Shown: piece by piece, positions 9,594-18,700 of the stretch | Numbering within the stretch: the first letter of the stretch is position 1 | How the letters are laid out: every line of letters starts with the position of its first letter | Assembly (NCBI GenBank): GCA_938015445.1 | Contig: CALLPE010000018.1 | Span: 1-64,000, forward strand | DNA from: an uncultured Pirellulales bacterium | Lineage (GTDB): Bacteria; Planctomycetota; Planctomycetia; Pirellulales; Thermoguttaceae | Reading direction: 5' to 3' | Length of the DNA: 64,000 nt | Position numbers and translations under genes: made by a program | Notes under the pieces: model-generated | Database searches by the model: none | Told to the model about the DNA's origin: nothing | The model's input: only the letters and a program-made list of their open reading frames with translations

Positions 9594-9971
9594 TTACGCC
9601 AAAGCAGTTTGTTCTACGATGATCTCGTCGGCTGGGTCGAACTTGGGGACTACGAAGATCAGTACGGTCATCTGTCCGATTGCACGGTGCCGCACACCAG
9701 GCGGTATGTAGATGCACATGCCGCGGCGCAGCGATACAAGCTCCTCGTCCAACTGCATTTGTGCATCCGGCTGGCACTCCAGGATGTAATAGACTTCCGT
9801 CAGCCGCTGGTGATAGTGCAGCTTGGCGTCCACGGCAATCTGAGTACGGTGTACGGTGGCTGGGGCGTCGGGTACGTCGGCCAACGCGCGGCGGGCCATT
9901 CCACACGGGCAGGCTTGCCCGGCAAGCGAGTCGAAGTCGATTATGCGGTAACGCATTGCAGTGTCTGTCAC
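9594..9971 (-). CDS. Cupin-domain protein
   Basis: Small single-domain cupin of about 125 residues. The cupin metal-site pattern is visible: motif 1 as HYHQRLTEVYYILE (two His and a Glu) and motif 2 as IYIPPGVRHRAIG (the third His). It is therefore probably a metal-binding barrel used as an isomerase, dioxygenase or sensor; the substrate cannot be assigned. The annotated start is GTG 9971; ATG 9956, five codons later, is equally possible because neither has a clear Shine-Dalgarno. It lies upstream of and in the same direction as the PQQ-repeat gene, so the two may share a transcript. Confidence 0.8.
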   Translation of the reverse strand: MTDTAMRYRIIDFDSLAGQACPCGMARRALADVPDAPATVHRTQIAVDAKLHYHQRLTEVYYILECQPDAQMQLDEELVSLRRGMCIYIPPGVRHRAIGQMTVLIFVVPKFDPADEIIVEQTALA

Positions 9972-9984
9972 GATTAGTGGAACC

Positions 9985-10018
9985 GTTTTGCTGGATTGTT
10001 TTGCTGGATTGTTTTGCT
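9985..10018. repeat. 13-bp tandem repeat, 2.6 copies
   Basis: The unit GTTTTGCTGGATT occurs at 9985-9997 and 9998-10010, with a partial third copy to 10018. The full copies are identical. It lies in the gap upstream of the cupin gene start. Confidence 0.85.
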
Positions 10019-10194
10019 CAAGCGGTGATTTTGGGGGCCATTGGTACCGCTTCGGTAAGGCGCGGCGTTCGGTTTCCCGAGTTGCGGATGTCTGCTAGGT
10101 TTGAAGCTATGCAGGTCACGTGGTCGGCCAGGTCACAAGCTCGCAGCGTGGGCCTTGATGATGCATCTTAGCAGCGCGGCAAGGCGATAGCCAG

Positions 10195-10295
10195 TTGACA
10201 GTTTCAGGCTGTAGCTGGTGGCAATCAGCTGAGTATCGTCAAGGCCCGCGGTGCTCCGGGTTGACAGTTTCAGGCTGTAGCTGGTGGCAATCAGC
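10195..10295. repeat. Two 35-bp direct repeats, 66-bp period
   Basis: Identical 35-base copies begin at 10195 and 10261 (TTGACAGTTTCAGGCTGTAG... then CTGGTGGCAATCAGC), separated by 31 unrelated bases. A related stretch (AGGCTCGCAGGTGGTGGCAA) occurs at about 51006-51025. Two copies do not make a CRISPR array, and no cas gene is nearby. Confidence 0.8.
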
Positions 10296-10806
10296 CGAGC
10301 GAAGCGAGGGCGGTTGGTTGGGTAAGCTGCCGAGACACTAGCGGTCGCGAAGACCTTACTGAACCGGCAAGGCGTGCGTAGCAAAGGGGGCGGAAAGTTG
10401 CCGGTACAGTCCACCGCGATTGACCAGCTTTCGCGGCCGTCAAGCTTTGCGCTTTCGTAACGGTAAGTCGTTGCCAAGAAAAGACTTCCGCCAGTTCAAG
10501 CGGTTCTTCTGGCGTTGCCGATACGGTATTTGACCCTCAGCAAATTCAGCGTGCCGCGTAAGCACGCCGAAAGGGCGCGTCAGGAGGCCGGAGCGGGTTT
10601 TGTTCGAGTCATGGAATGGCTCGACGGCCCTGGCGCAGAATACCGGGTGAACCGCTGTGCCGACCCAGCTTGCTGCCCCCCTAGAAAAAACATAGCGGCC
10701 GAATCGGTTCTTGCCCATGGGAGTACCCATTCGGCCAACGCCCTGCGGGGAAGTGTGCAAGTCGAACAGAAGCACCGGTGGTTCTTTGTTAAGGAGTTGT
10801 TGCTCA

Positions 10807-11529
10807 ATGAAAGGCAGAATCTTACTCGGAGCGCTCTTGACGAGCGTGGCCCTGTGCAGTCAAGGGTTCGGCATCGAACTGCTTGACCGCATTATAGGGC
10901 TGAAGAACAACGGCGGCTGCAACACGTGTCAAGCCTGCGCCAACGTTGCCGCTTGCGAGCCGGCGGCGAAAGTCACTTGCCCTGAGCCGGTTTCCTGCGT
11001 CGACGGTTGCGACCGCTGTAAGCGGTCCATCACGCCCGTACGGGATCTGTTTTGCGGAATCAAAGGCCTGCTAGAATGCGCGCGCTGCGGCAAAGTAAAG
11101 TGCGTTTGCCCGAAGGATGCCTGCGACGCGGGCAAGCCGTGCGAGGAAGTGAAGGCCTGCGCGCCGGAACCGTGCGAGCCGTGCGCCAAGCCGGTTCGCG
11201 TCCGGAAAGTTGTCTGCGACGCGAACGCTTGCGACCCGGCCTGTGTGGCCCCGAAGGCTTGCGATCCGTGCAACAATGGCCACGTGAAGAAGTGCCACCG
11301 CCGCCCGTTGCTGGAGCTATTCCAGGGGTTGTTCCAGTGCCGGAAGTCGTGCTGCGATGTGGGGTGCGATCCGTGCGCAGCGGCCGATTCCGGCGGGAAG
11401 GTCGAGGGCGGAGCGCCCACACCGGCTCCCGAAGCAGCCCCGCTGCCCAAAGCCCCCAAGGCCGATCCCTCGGCTTCGATTCACCGGGGCGCGATTTACC
11501 AAGCTGCTCGCGTGGTCGTGCAGAATTGA
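10807..11529 (+). CDS. Cys-rich secreted protein
   Basis: Predicted exported protein of 240 residues. A signal peptide (about 1-22, MKGRILLGALLTSVALCSQG) is followed by a mature part of about 215 residues containing 29 cysteines. Many are in short spaced patterns such as CxxCxxC and Cys-Asp-Pro-Cys, mixed with Pro and Lys. The C-terminal 55 residues are cysteine-free and Ala/Pro-rich. Start at ATG 10807 is set by AAGGAG ten bases upstream. No known catalytic domain was seen. Likely roles are a disulfide-linked envelope protein or metal binding; cysteine-rich envelope proteins are known from planctomycetes, but I cannot tie this one to a described family. A strong terminator follows at 11651, so it is probably monocistronic. 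Confidence 0.8.
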   Translation: MKGRILLGALLTSVALCSQGFGIELLDRIIGLKNNGGCNTCQACANVAACEPAAKVTCPEPVSCVDGCDRCKRSITPVRDLFCGIKGLLECARCGKVKCVCPKDACDAGKPCEEVKACAPEPCEPCAKPVRVRKVVCDANACDPACVAPKACDPCNNGHVKKCHRRPLLELFQGLFQCRKSCCDVGCDPCAAADSGGKVEGGAPTPAPEAAPLPKAPKADPSASIHRGAIYQAARVVVQN

Positions 11530-11650
11530 GCGCCTGTTGAGAGGTTGAATTGACCGCGCACCGAGGCCTTGAAGCATTCGCGCGCTGACCAACCGGCTCG
11601 ATCGTGCTGAGAGATTATCGCGACCCAACAATTCGGTAACGATTGTCTAT

Positions 11651-11688
11651 CTGCCCGAAGGCTCCTGCCTTCGGGCAGATTTTTTTTG
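11651..11688 (+). terminator. Rho-independent terminator
   Basis: A 12-bp perfect stem (CTGCCCGAAGGC pairing with GCCTTCGGGCAG) closes a TCCT loop and is followed by a run of eight T. It lies about 120 bases after the Cys-rich gene and before hemE, so it separates the two units. This is the clearest terminator in the window. Confidence 0.93.
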
Positions 11689-11737
11689 CGCGGCCGGCTT
11701 TTAATCCAGCTTACAGTTTCAGTCCAACCCCGGTGGG

Positions 11738-11765
11738 TTATCATCCCATCGTCGGTTATCATCTG
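11738..11765. repeat. 10-bp direct repeat in the hemE leader
   Basis: GGTTATCATC occurs at 11738-11747 and 11756-11765, an 18-base period, about 80 bases before the hemE start. It could be a tandem operator or another of the short duplications seen in this window. Confidence 0.5.
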
Positions 11766-11844
11766 GGGAGTCTGTCGCACGGTGACGCTTTTCTGGCCGG
11801 GCGCCGAGCGAGCGCCGACCGAGCGCGGAGGTGTACAGCCGGGA

Positions 11845-12900
11845 ATGTCCACTTTACTGCAACACGCGTTGCGGCGCCAGCCGACGCCCAGAACTCCCAT
11901 CTGGCTGATGCGTCAGGCGGGCCGCTACCTGCCCGAATATCGAAAGCTCCGGCGCCGCGTCGATTTCCTCACCCTGTGCAAGACGCCGCAATTGTGCAGC
12001 CAGATCATGCTGCGCACCGTCGAGCGGCTGGGGGTGGATGCAGCGATCGTCTTTTCGGACCTGCTATTGATTCTGGAGCCGATGGGGATGCAGTTGCGGT
12101 TCGCCGAGGGCGAGGGACCGATCGTCGGACCGCCCATCCGCACATCGGCCGATGTGGACCGGCTTGGCGAGCTGGAGCGCCTAGACCAACTGGAGTTCGT
12201 GATGGAAGCGGTGCGGCTGACCCGCGCCGGACTGCCCGCCGAGCTTTCGCTGATCGGTTTTGCCGGGGCGCCGTTTACCTTGGCGGCCTATGTAATCGAA
12301 GGCGGAGCAAGCCGACAGTACCATCATGCTAAGCGTCTTATGCTCACCGACCCCGGCGCGTGGCACGCCTTGATGGACCGGCTTGCCCGCGCGGCGGCCC
12401 GCTACCTGCTCGCCCAAGTAAACGCCGGCGCCGACGTGGTGCAGCTTTTCGATTCCTGGGTGGGCTGTCTGGGTGTGGAAGACTACGGCCGTTACGTGCT
12501 GCCGCACTCGCGCACCGTGATCGAGCAGGTGGCCAGGGTTGCGCCGGTCATTCATTTCACCACCGGCAATCCGGCGCTGTTGCCGCTGGTGCGCGAGGCG
12601 GGCGGAGACGCCATCGGAGTAGATTGGCGCATCGCTCTGCACGATGCCTGGCGGATGATCGGCTACGATCGGGCGATTCAGGGCAATCTCGACCCGGCCG
12701 TGCTGCTCACGTCTCCGCAGGTTGTCCGCCAGCGGGCCGTCGAAGTGTTGCAGCAGGCGGCAGGGCGCCCGGGACACATCTTCAACCTCGGCCATGGCGT
12801 ACTGCCGCAAACGCCGGTGGAAAACGTGTTGGCGCTGGTGGAAACGGTGCGCGAGTTTCGATTCCGACCGCGCGAGTCTCCGCCGCCACGGTCAAGTTAG
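11845..12900 (+). CDS. hemE: Uroporphyrinogen decarboxylase
   Basis: Cytoplasmic heme-pathway enzyme that converts uroporphyrinogen III to coproporphyrinogen III by four decarboxylations, without a cofactor. The 351-residue length is typical. Family signatures are clear: PIWLMRQAGRYLPEYR near the N-terminus (the arginines bind substrate carboxylates), FSDLLLILEPMGM, IGFAGAPFTLAAYVIEGG, and GNLDPAVLL followed by HIFNLGHGVLPQTPVENV near the C-terminus. Start at ATG 11845 has GGAGG upstream at 11827; the frame extends further back but includes the terminator region. It stands alone, apart from the hemX-hemA pair at 35586-37779. Confidence 0.96.
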   Translation: MSTLLQHALRRQPTPRTPIWLMRQAGRYLPEYRKLRRRVDFLTLCKTPQLCSQIMLRTVERLGVDAAIVFSDLLLILEPMGMQLRFAEGEGPIVGPPIRTSADVDRLGELERLDQLEFVMEAVRLTRAGLPAELSLIGFAGAPFTLAAYVIEGGASRQYHHAKRLMLTDPGAWHALMDRLARAAARYLLAQVNAGADVVQLFDSWVGCLGVEDYGRYVLPHSRTVIEQVARVAPVIHFTTGNPALLPLVREAGGDAIGVDWRIALHDAWRMIGYDRAIQGNLDPAVLLTSPQVVRQRAVEVLQQAAGRPGHIFNLGHGVLPQTPVENVLALVETVREFRFRPRESPPPRSS

Positions 12901-13120
12901 CTTTTCGGGCCGCCCAGCGGCCGAGAAGCATCGTTGCCGAGATTGTTTGCAATCTATTCGGCGAGCTGATCTCCCGCCGACGGAAGCGGAAAGCCCCGAG
13001 GTTATCGGGCTCCTCGGCGGAGTTTACCGGGCAACCCCGCTATGTGATGTACCGGCGGGCCATAATCGCAGCAGTTGCTTAGTTTGGGAACCCCCGATGC
13101 GGGCCAGCGTGACGGGACGC

Positions 13121-15187
13121 CTACTTCTCCGCCGGTTTTTCCTTCGGCGGCTGATGGGGGTTGGCCTCAGCCGGCTTTTCCGGCGGCAGTGGGGCCGGTT
13201 TGCCGTCGATGAGCAACTCGCGGAACGGCTTGCGGGCGTTGTAGCACTCCAGCTCTTTCTTGAAGTGCTCTTTCTGCTCCTCGTCTTCGGACAGTTCCAG
13301 CCCTTTGGCAGACCACTTTTTGGCGTTCTCGAAATCACCCAACTCGGCGTAAGCCGCACCCAAAGTGCTGAGGATGTGCGGCCGCTTGTATTCGGTGAGC
13401 TCGCAGGCGGTAATGGCCAACTCCAGTGCCCGCCGGCCGTCGCGGAGCTTCGGGTCTGGCGAGGTAGCCAACACCCAGGCCAGATTGTTCAGCAGCCCCG
13501 GGTCTTTTGGACGCAGCTTGTAGGCCTTCTCGTAATCGGCGATGGCCTCGGCCTGTTTGCCGTTGTTCAGCAGCAAATCGCCCCGGCCGCGCAGGGCGAG
13601 AAAATTATCCGGGTCCTGGGCGAGCACCAGACCGTATAGTTCCAGCGCTTTGTCGTAGGCCTTTTTCTGGCCGTAGAGGACAGCCAGTTGGAGAACAGTC
13701 AGCAGGTCTTGGGGTTCAGCGGCGCGAATTTTTTCGAGCTGCTCGATGGCTTCGTCGATCTTCCCTTCGTCTGCCAATAGCGAGGCCAATAGTCGCAGCG
13801 CGGCGGGGGCCTCGGGGGCGATTTTCAACACTTGTTGTACGTCGGCCATGGCTTTGTCGCGCTGTCCGAGGTCCTGCCACACGGCCGCGCGCAACAGCAA
13901 AATCGCGGCGTTTTCCGGCTCGACCGCCAGCGCGGCGTCCAATTCCTCCACGGCCGCTTTGAGATTCTTCTGCTGGATGCGCAGTTGGGCGCGTTGTATA
14001 AGCGGATAGGCCGATTTGGGGTTGAGTTGAAAGAGTTTGTCCATCACCGCCAGGGCGTCGTCGAAGCGGTTCATCCGCGCCAGCACGGCGGCTTTGGCTT
14101 CGTAGTTGACCGGCTCAGCCGGGCCAAGCTCGATGGCTTTGTCCAGGTCGGCCAGTGCGGCTTCCAGGTTGCCGCGGTCGGCGTGATACAGTCCACGCGT
14201 CCGCCACGCCACAGGGTTCGACGGTCCCGCCTTGACGGCCCGGTCCAAATCGGCCAGTTTTTTCTCTGGGTCTTCTTGCAACGCAGCCCGCAGCACCAGC
14301 ACTGCCACGTTATTCGGGTCGATCTGTAGCGCTCGGTCCAGTTCGGCCAAAGCCTCTTTCAGATTGGCTTGCATGGCGCGGATGCGGGCTTTTTGCATCA
14401 AGGGGAAGACTGAATCGGGGTTGAGCTGACGGAGTTGTTCCAGCACGGCTAGCGCTTCGTCGAAGCGCTTCATCCTGCCCAAAACCAGCGCCTTGACTTC
14501 GTAAGTGGGCAAATGCTTCGGGTCCAGCTCGATTGCCCGATCAAAGTCGGCCAGCGCCTCGTCCAGCTTTCCCAAATCGGCCTTCACAGCGCCCCGGGTG
14601 CGCAGTGCCACTGGATCGCGCGGGGAAAGGCGGACGGCTTCGTCCAGGTCGGGCAGTTTTTTCTCCAAAGATTCGGTCAAGCTGGCCCTGAAAATCAGCG
14701 CTTTGGCTTTGGCCTCCGGGTCATCGTCGCCGACTTTGAGGGCCTGCTCCAATGCTTCGTCCGAGCGTTGGCGGTCGCCGCCCGGCAGCCGATTGATCTC
14801 CGCGATCAGCAGCCACGCCCTCGCCTGCCGTGGATCGAGCTTGACCGCCTTCTCCAGGTCCGCCAGAGCTGCCTTGCGCAACTCGATCGCTTTGTCTTGC
14901 GTAGGGGCGAAAGTGCCCATTACCGCCGCCCGAATGGTCGCCCGTTCTACCAGAGTTGCGGCCAGCAGTCCGCGGGCGAACTGAGCGTTGCCCTCGTTCA
15001 GGCCCTTGGCGATGGCGCTTTCGGTCAAGCGCACCACCTCATCCAGGTCGGCCAAGGAGCGGGCGTTGAGCTTGGCCTGGGTAGCCTTGTCTAGATCGTC
15101 CTGGCCATGGTTGTCGGCCCAGAGCACCGTCCCCCACAGCAGAGCAACCGCTGCCAGCGGCGCTACGACTTTTATCCGCCGTAACAT
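13121..15187 (-). CDS. Exported TPR-repeat protein
   Basis: A 688-residue protein with an N-terminal signal peptide (about 1-24, ending LLWGTVLWA) followed by an almost continuous array of tetratricopeptide repeats from about 30 to 640. Examples of the helical consensus are GKLDEALADFDRAIELDPKH, GNLEAALADLDKAIELGPAE and GKQAEAIADYEKAYKLRPKD, spaced at about 34 residues. Several adjacent repeats are close copies of one another, which suggests internal duplication. The tail is Pro/Lys/Glu-rich. It is probably an extracytoplasmic scaffold; the partner is unknown. Start at ATG 15187 has GGAGGG upstream. The next gene upstream on the same strand encodes another exported TPR protein with a CHAT domain, about 600 bases away. 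Confidence 0.88.
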   Translation of the reverse strand: MLRRIKVVAPLAAVALLWGTVLWADNHGQDDLDKATQAKLNARSLADLDEVVRLTESAIAKGLNEGNAQFARGLLAATLVERATIRAAVMGTFAPTQDKAIELRKAALADLEKAVKLDPRQARAWLLIAEINRLPGGDRQRSDEALEQALKVGDDDPEAKAKALIFRASLTESLEKKLPDLDEAVRLSPRDPVALRTRGAVKADLGKLDEALADFDRAIELDPKHLPTYEVKALVLGRMKRFDEALAVLEQLRQLNPDSVFPLMQKARIRAMQANLKEALAELDRALQIDPNNVAVLVLRAALQEDPEKKLADLDRAVKAGPSNPVAWRTRGLYHADRGNLEAALADLDKAIELGPAEPVNYEAKAAVLARMNRFDDALAVMDKLFQLNPKSAYPLIQRAQLRIQQKNLKAAVEELDAALAVEPENAAILLLRAAVWQDLGQRDKAMADVQQVLKIAPEAPAALRLLASLLADEGKIDEAIEQLEKIRAAEPQDLLTVLQLAVLYGQKKAYDKALELYGLVLAQDPDNFLALRGRGDLLLNNGKQAEAIADYEKAYKLRPKDPGLLNNLAWVLATSPDPKLRDGRRALELAITACELTEYKRPHILSTLGAAYAELGDFENAKKWSAKGLELSEDEEQKEHFKKELECYNARKPFRELLIDGKPAPLPPEKPAEANPHQPPKEKPAEK

Positions 15188-15796
15188 GATGGTATCCCTC
15201 CGCTAAATCCGGCAAAAGAAAAAACTTGCTCATTAAAGCAACAACCGCCCGATGAAACATCGGAACCCCATCGGCGGTCCGTTGCAGCCGCCCGTCGGGC
15301 AGCAGCGCACTGGGCAGCGCCCACACGCCGGCCCCAGCCAGACGTTTGCGCCGCCGACAAGCTTGCGCCGGCGACACGGTTGCGCCAGCCAGACGCTTGC
15401 GCCGGTCGGATGTTTGCACCGGCCAAAAACCCAGAAACGTCGGCTAGGCAATCATACCTCAAGCGTGTCCGGCGGGCGGTAGCGATCGAAATTACATTCT
15501 ACCACGGTAAAGCACATCACAAGTGCTTAAGTTGAACACATTTACCAGTTTTGCGCCACAGATTTTTCGCGCCACATATTTTGCCACACACGGCGCGGTG
15601 GGGTGCATCTATTGCCCAGCCCTCAATGATACCTTGCTCAATCCCGCTCGGTAGCCACCGGTGCGCCCCAGATGTGACAGCGCTGCTCTTGCCTGCTAAT
15701 TGTGCAGCCCCAAGCATTACCCAGTGGCGCGTCCCGAGCAGAAAAGCTGTGTCGGCGGTTGTGGTGCAGTCTGCGCTCAGGTGGTGCGCGCTGCAC
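15188..15796. other. Intergenic gap with a 17-bp tandem array
   Basis: About 610 bases between the two leftward TPR genes. A five-unit 17-bp tandem array occupies 15338-15422. The rest has AT-richer patches around 15480-15600 but no supported gene or terminator. Confidence 0.5.
15338..15422. repeat. Five tandem 17-bp units
   Basis: Consecutive units start at 15338, 15355, 15372, 15389 and 15406. All share the core TTGCGCCGG or a one- to two-base variant at the same place in the unit, for example CGACAAGCTTGCGCCGG and CCAGACGCTTGCGCCGG. The first five or six bases of each unit vary. The array sits 150-235 bases upstream of the TPR gene. Confidence 0.85.
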
Positions 15797-18700
15797 TCAG
15801 GGCGATGGGCCTGGCGGAGCTTCGGGTTGCTTTGGCGTTTGCGGGTCGACTTCTGGCTGGTCGGGTTTTGCTTGCTCTGGTGTGGACTGCAAGGGTTCTG
15901 CCTGGTCCGGTTTGGACTGCTCTGGTTTAAGCTGGTCCGGTTGGGGCTGCTCGGGTCTTGGGCCCGCGGGGTTGATCGCCTGTGCTTCGGGTTTGACTTT
16001 GACTACCGGCGGCTCAGCGGGTTTGTCGGCTTGGGGTAGCGGCGCGCCGCAATCGATCAGCATATAGCCGGCCCAGAAAAAAGGATGATTGGCCCGAGGC
16101 CATTCATCCACCGCCGATTTGCGAATCCGCGGCTCGGCGTCGATGTCCAGCCGCGAACCGGCCGTGAGCATCACCGCCCGCTGCCATGCATCCGAGGCAC
16201 TAGTATGCGGCAACTCTTGCACGAACTCGTGTACCAGTTCGTAGCTCGACTGTCCGCCGGTGCGCCAACGGCTCATGAGGATGGTTCGCGCCCCGGAAGC
16301 CATCAGCGCGCAAGCCGACAGGAACAACTCGCTTCCCGGAGCCTGGCGGGGCAAGGTCTTAAGCCCGCTTTCCACATGGGTGTGGAAGCCGGGCAAGATG
16401 ATCTCTTCCGGCCCGTGCCACGGCAACGCCAACCAGTCGCCTAGGGTATTGCCGGGTCGGGTGCGGTCCAAGCCGATAGGCATCCATTCATACGGGCCGC
16501 CTAGCGCGGCATTTACTTCGTCGAAGACGATCAGCCGTTTGAGTGTAGCGCTGAACACGGCCGACGGGGCTGGGGGCGCGGTCTTGACGGCCTCCACACC
16601 CGGCATCGACTTGGCCAGTTTCTCGAAAGCGGCCTGCGGCACCGCCGGTTCCTCGCGCGGATGGAGTTTTCCCAGCACAACCGCTGTGCGTCCCACGGTA
16701 GCCCGGGGTCTGCCGGGCGAAGTGACCAGCGATACCGTCGGCGCATACCGGATGCGCACGCGCGAGATCATCGGCCGAAGCTGGTCGTCCACGTTGACCG
16801 TCAGCGCCTCGAACGGCACATACCACAGCAGTCCGTCGGGGACGATAACCAGTTCGTCGAACTTTTGGGTGAAATCGGCCTTGGAGCCGCGGAGCAGCAG
16901 TTCCAGCAGTTGCGCGGCCGTGGTGCGCCACTTGTTATCGGACAGGTCTTTGACCGACAACTCGTAGTTCGGCCCGTACTGCCCCAGGTCGGCCAATAAA
17001 GCCAGAAGCTGTTTTTGCACCGCGGCCGCCTGCCCGATCTGCCAATAAGCGTACTTCTCGTTGTTCATCAGAAAGCCGTACAAATGACGACTAGTGGCGA
17101 AAAAGGCCAGCACGGCGGTGCCATCGGGAAGGGATTTTTGCACTTCCTGCGTGGTGCGCAGCGGGGGGAACACCAGTGCGGCCGGCTCGCGTCGTACGGC
17201 CATCTCGCGCAGGATCATCTCTTGCTGCAAGCTGAGTGTGGCCAACTGTGCTAGTGCCTGGGCTTGCTCTTTGGAGGCGTCAACCTCGGCTGGCACCAGC
17301 GGCTTGCTGTACAAAGCGGTACGGATCGCCCGCGCCTGCTCCGATAGCTGCGCGTACGCTGGATAACGGCCCAGCAGGTCGAGCCGCTGCAATTGGGCCT
17401 GCTGGGAGAGCAGCTCCGGCGGGGCTTCCAACACCCAACGCAAGGCCAGCAACCGGCCGCCAAGGGCGGTCGTTGCCAGGAACTGGTGCCGGCGGGCCCG
17501 GTCGGCGATCTCCAGCGCCAGTTCTGGTTCTTTGCGCATGATGGCTACCTCGAACCAATGTTCGTAAGCCAGTGGATGGGGGGTCACGAGGACGGCCAGG
17601 GCTTCCATCGGGTCGGCAGCCCAGTCGGCCGGCTGCGGATCGCGAAGCACTTCGCGGTACAGTTCCATGGCCAATCGTGGGCCACGGGTATTCAGTGCCC
17701 CGCTGACCAGCAAGTTGTCGCAATACTGGATGTGAAACAGCCAGTGTGAGCCGCTTTGCATGTAGGTCATGGCGGAGGCCAGTGCTGCCTCGCCTTCGGG
17801 GATGCGTTTTTGCTGGAACAGCACCAGGGCGGTGAGCATGTTCAATCGGGCCCCGATGCGTCCCGCCCCCATCGCCCGACGACCGATCGCCACCCGCGCT
17901 TCCTCCAGCAGCGCGGCGGCTTCGCGCGTTTGGCCCAGCATAGCGTGGTTCTCGGCCGCCGAGAGCAGCAATGATACCTGCAATTGCCGCAATCCTTTGA
18001 CTTTGGCCCATTGTGCGGCCGCTGCCAGCGGTGGATAGATTCCCTTGGCGTTGGAGATCATGTGCGTGATGGCGCCGTATCGGAAGGCCTCTTCCAGCAC
18101 GCCGGCGTCGGGATAGTGGTAAGCGGCGTAAGTGGCTTCCTCGAAATGCTTGGCGGCGGCGGCGAAATCGCCGTGGCTCAGGGCAATGCGGCCCAACTCG
18201 AGCAAAGCCACGCTGGTCAGCGGATGATCGAACTCGCCGGCGGCCACCAGCGACTGCCGCAGCGAAGCGATGCCTTGCGTCTCCCGCCCGCTGGCTACCA
18301 TTGCCAGGCCCAACTGCACGTTCACCCAGGCCTCGGACCAGTGATTAGGCGGTCCTGGGCGGCGGGCCAAAGCGGCGGCCACTTCGGCCGTCAAGGGGTC
18401 GTGCGGGGCGGCAGGCCCCAGCAATGCCGCGCGCCGGCGGATGGCCAGCGTAGTGGCCCGCACTATCTCCTGCACTTGAATCGGATACAGCGTGGCCGGC
18501 TGCACTACCCCGCCGTGCTGGTACTGCGGCATATTGTTGATCCGGCCCTGGCTGATCAGCATCGTTTCCGGATACCTGCCCAGCCGCGTCCGCCGCGTGC
18601 TAACACCCCAAGGCGCAGGCTTGGCAGCCACAGCCGGCTGGATGCCGGCGGGAAATTGCACCCGAATCATCCAGTCGTAAAAAGCCACGTACAGCTTCAG

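Larger units (their letters stand above)
9972..10806. other. Non-coding gap with direct repeats
   Basis: About 835 bases with no supported gene. It contains a 13-bp tandem repeat at 9985-10018 and a 35-bp direct repeat at 10195-10229 and 10261-10295. The rightward Cys-rich protein gene starts just beyond it. Short open frames in both directions have no recognisable protein features. Confidence 0.6.

Noticed and set aside
10195-10295. Possible CRISPR array
   Set aside because: Only two repeat copies, a 31-base spacer and no cas genes.
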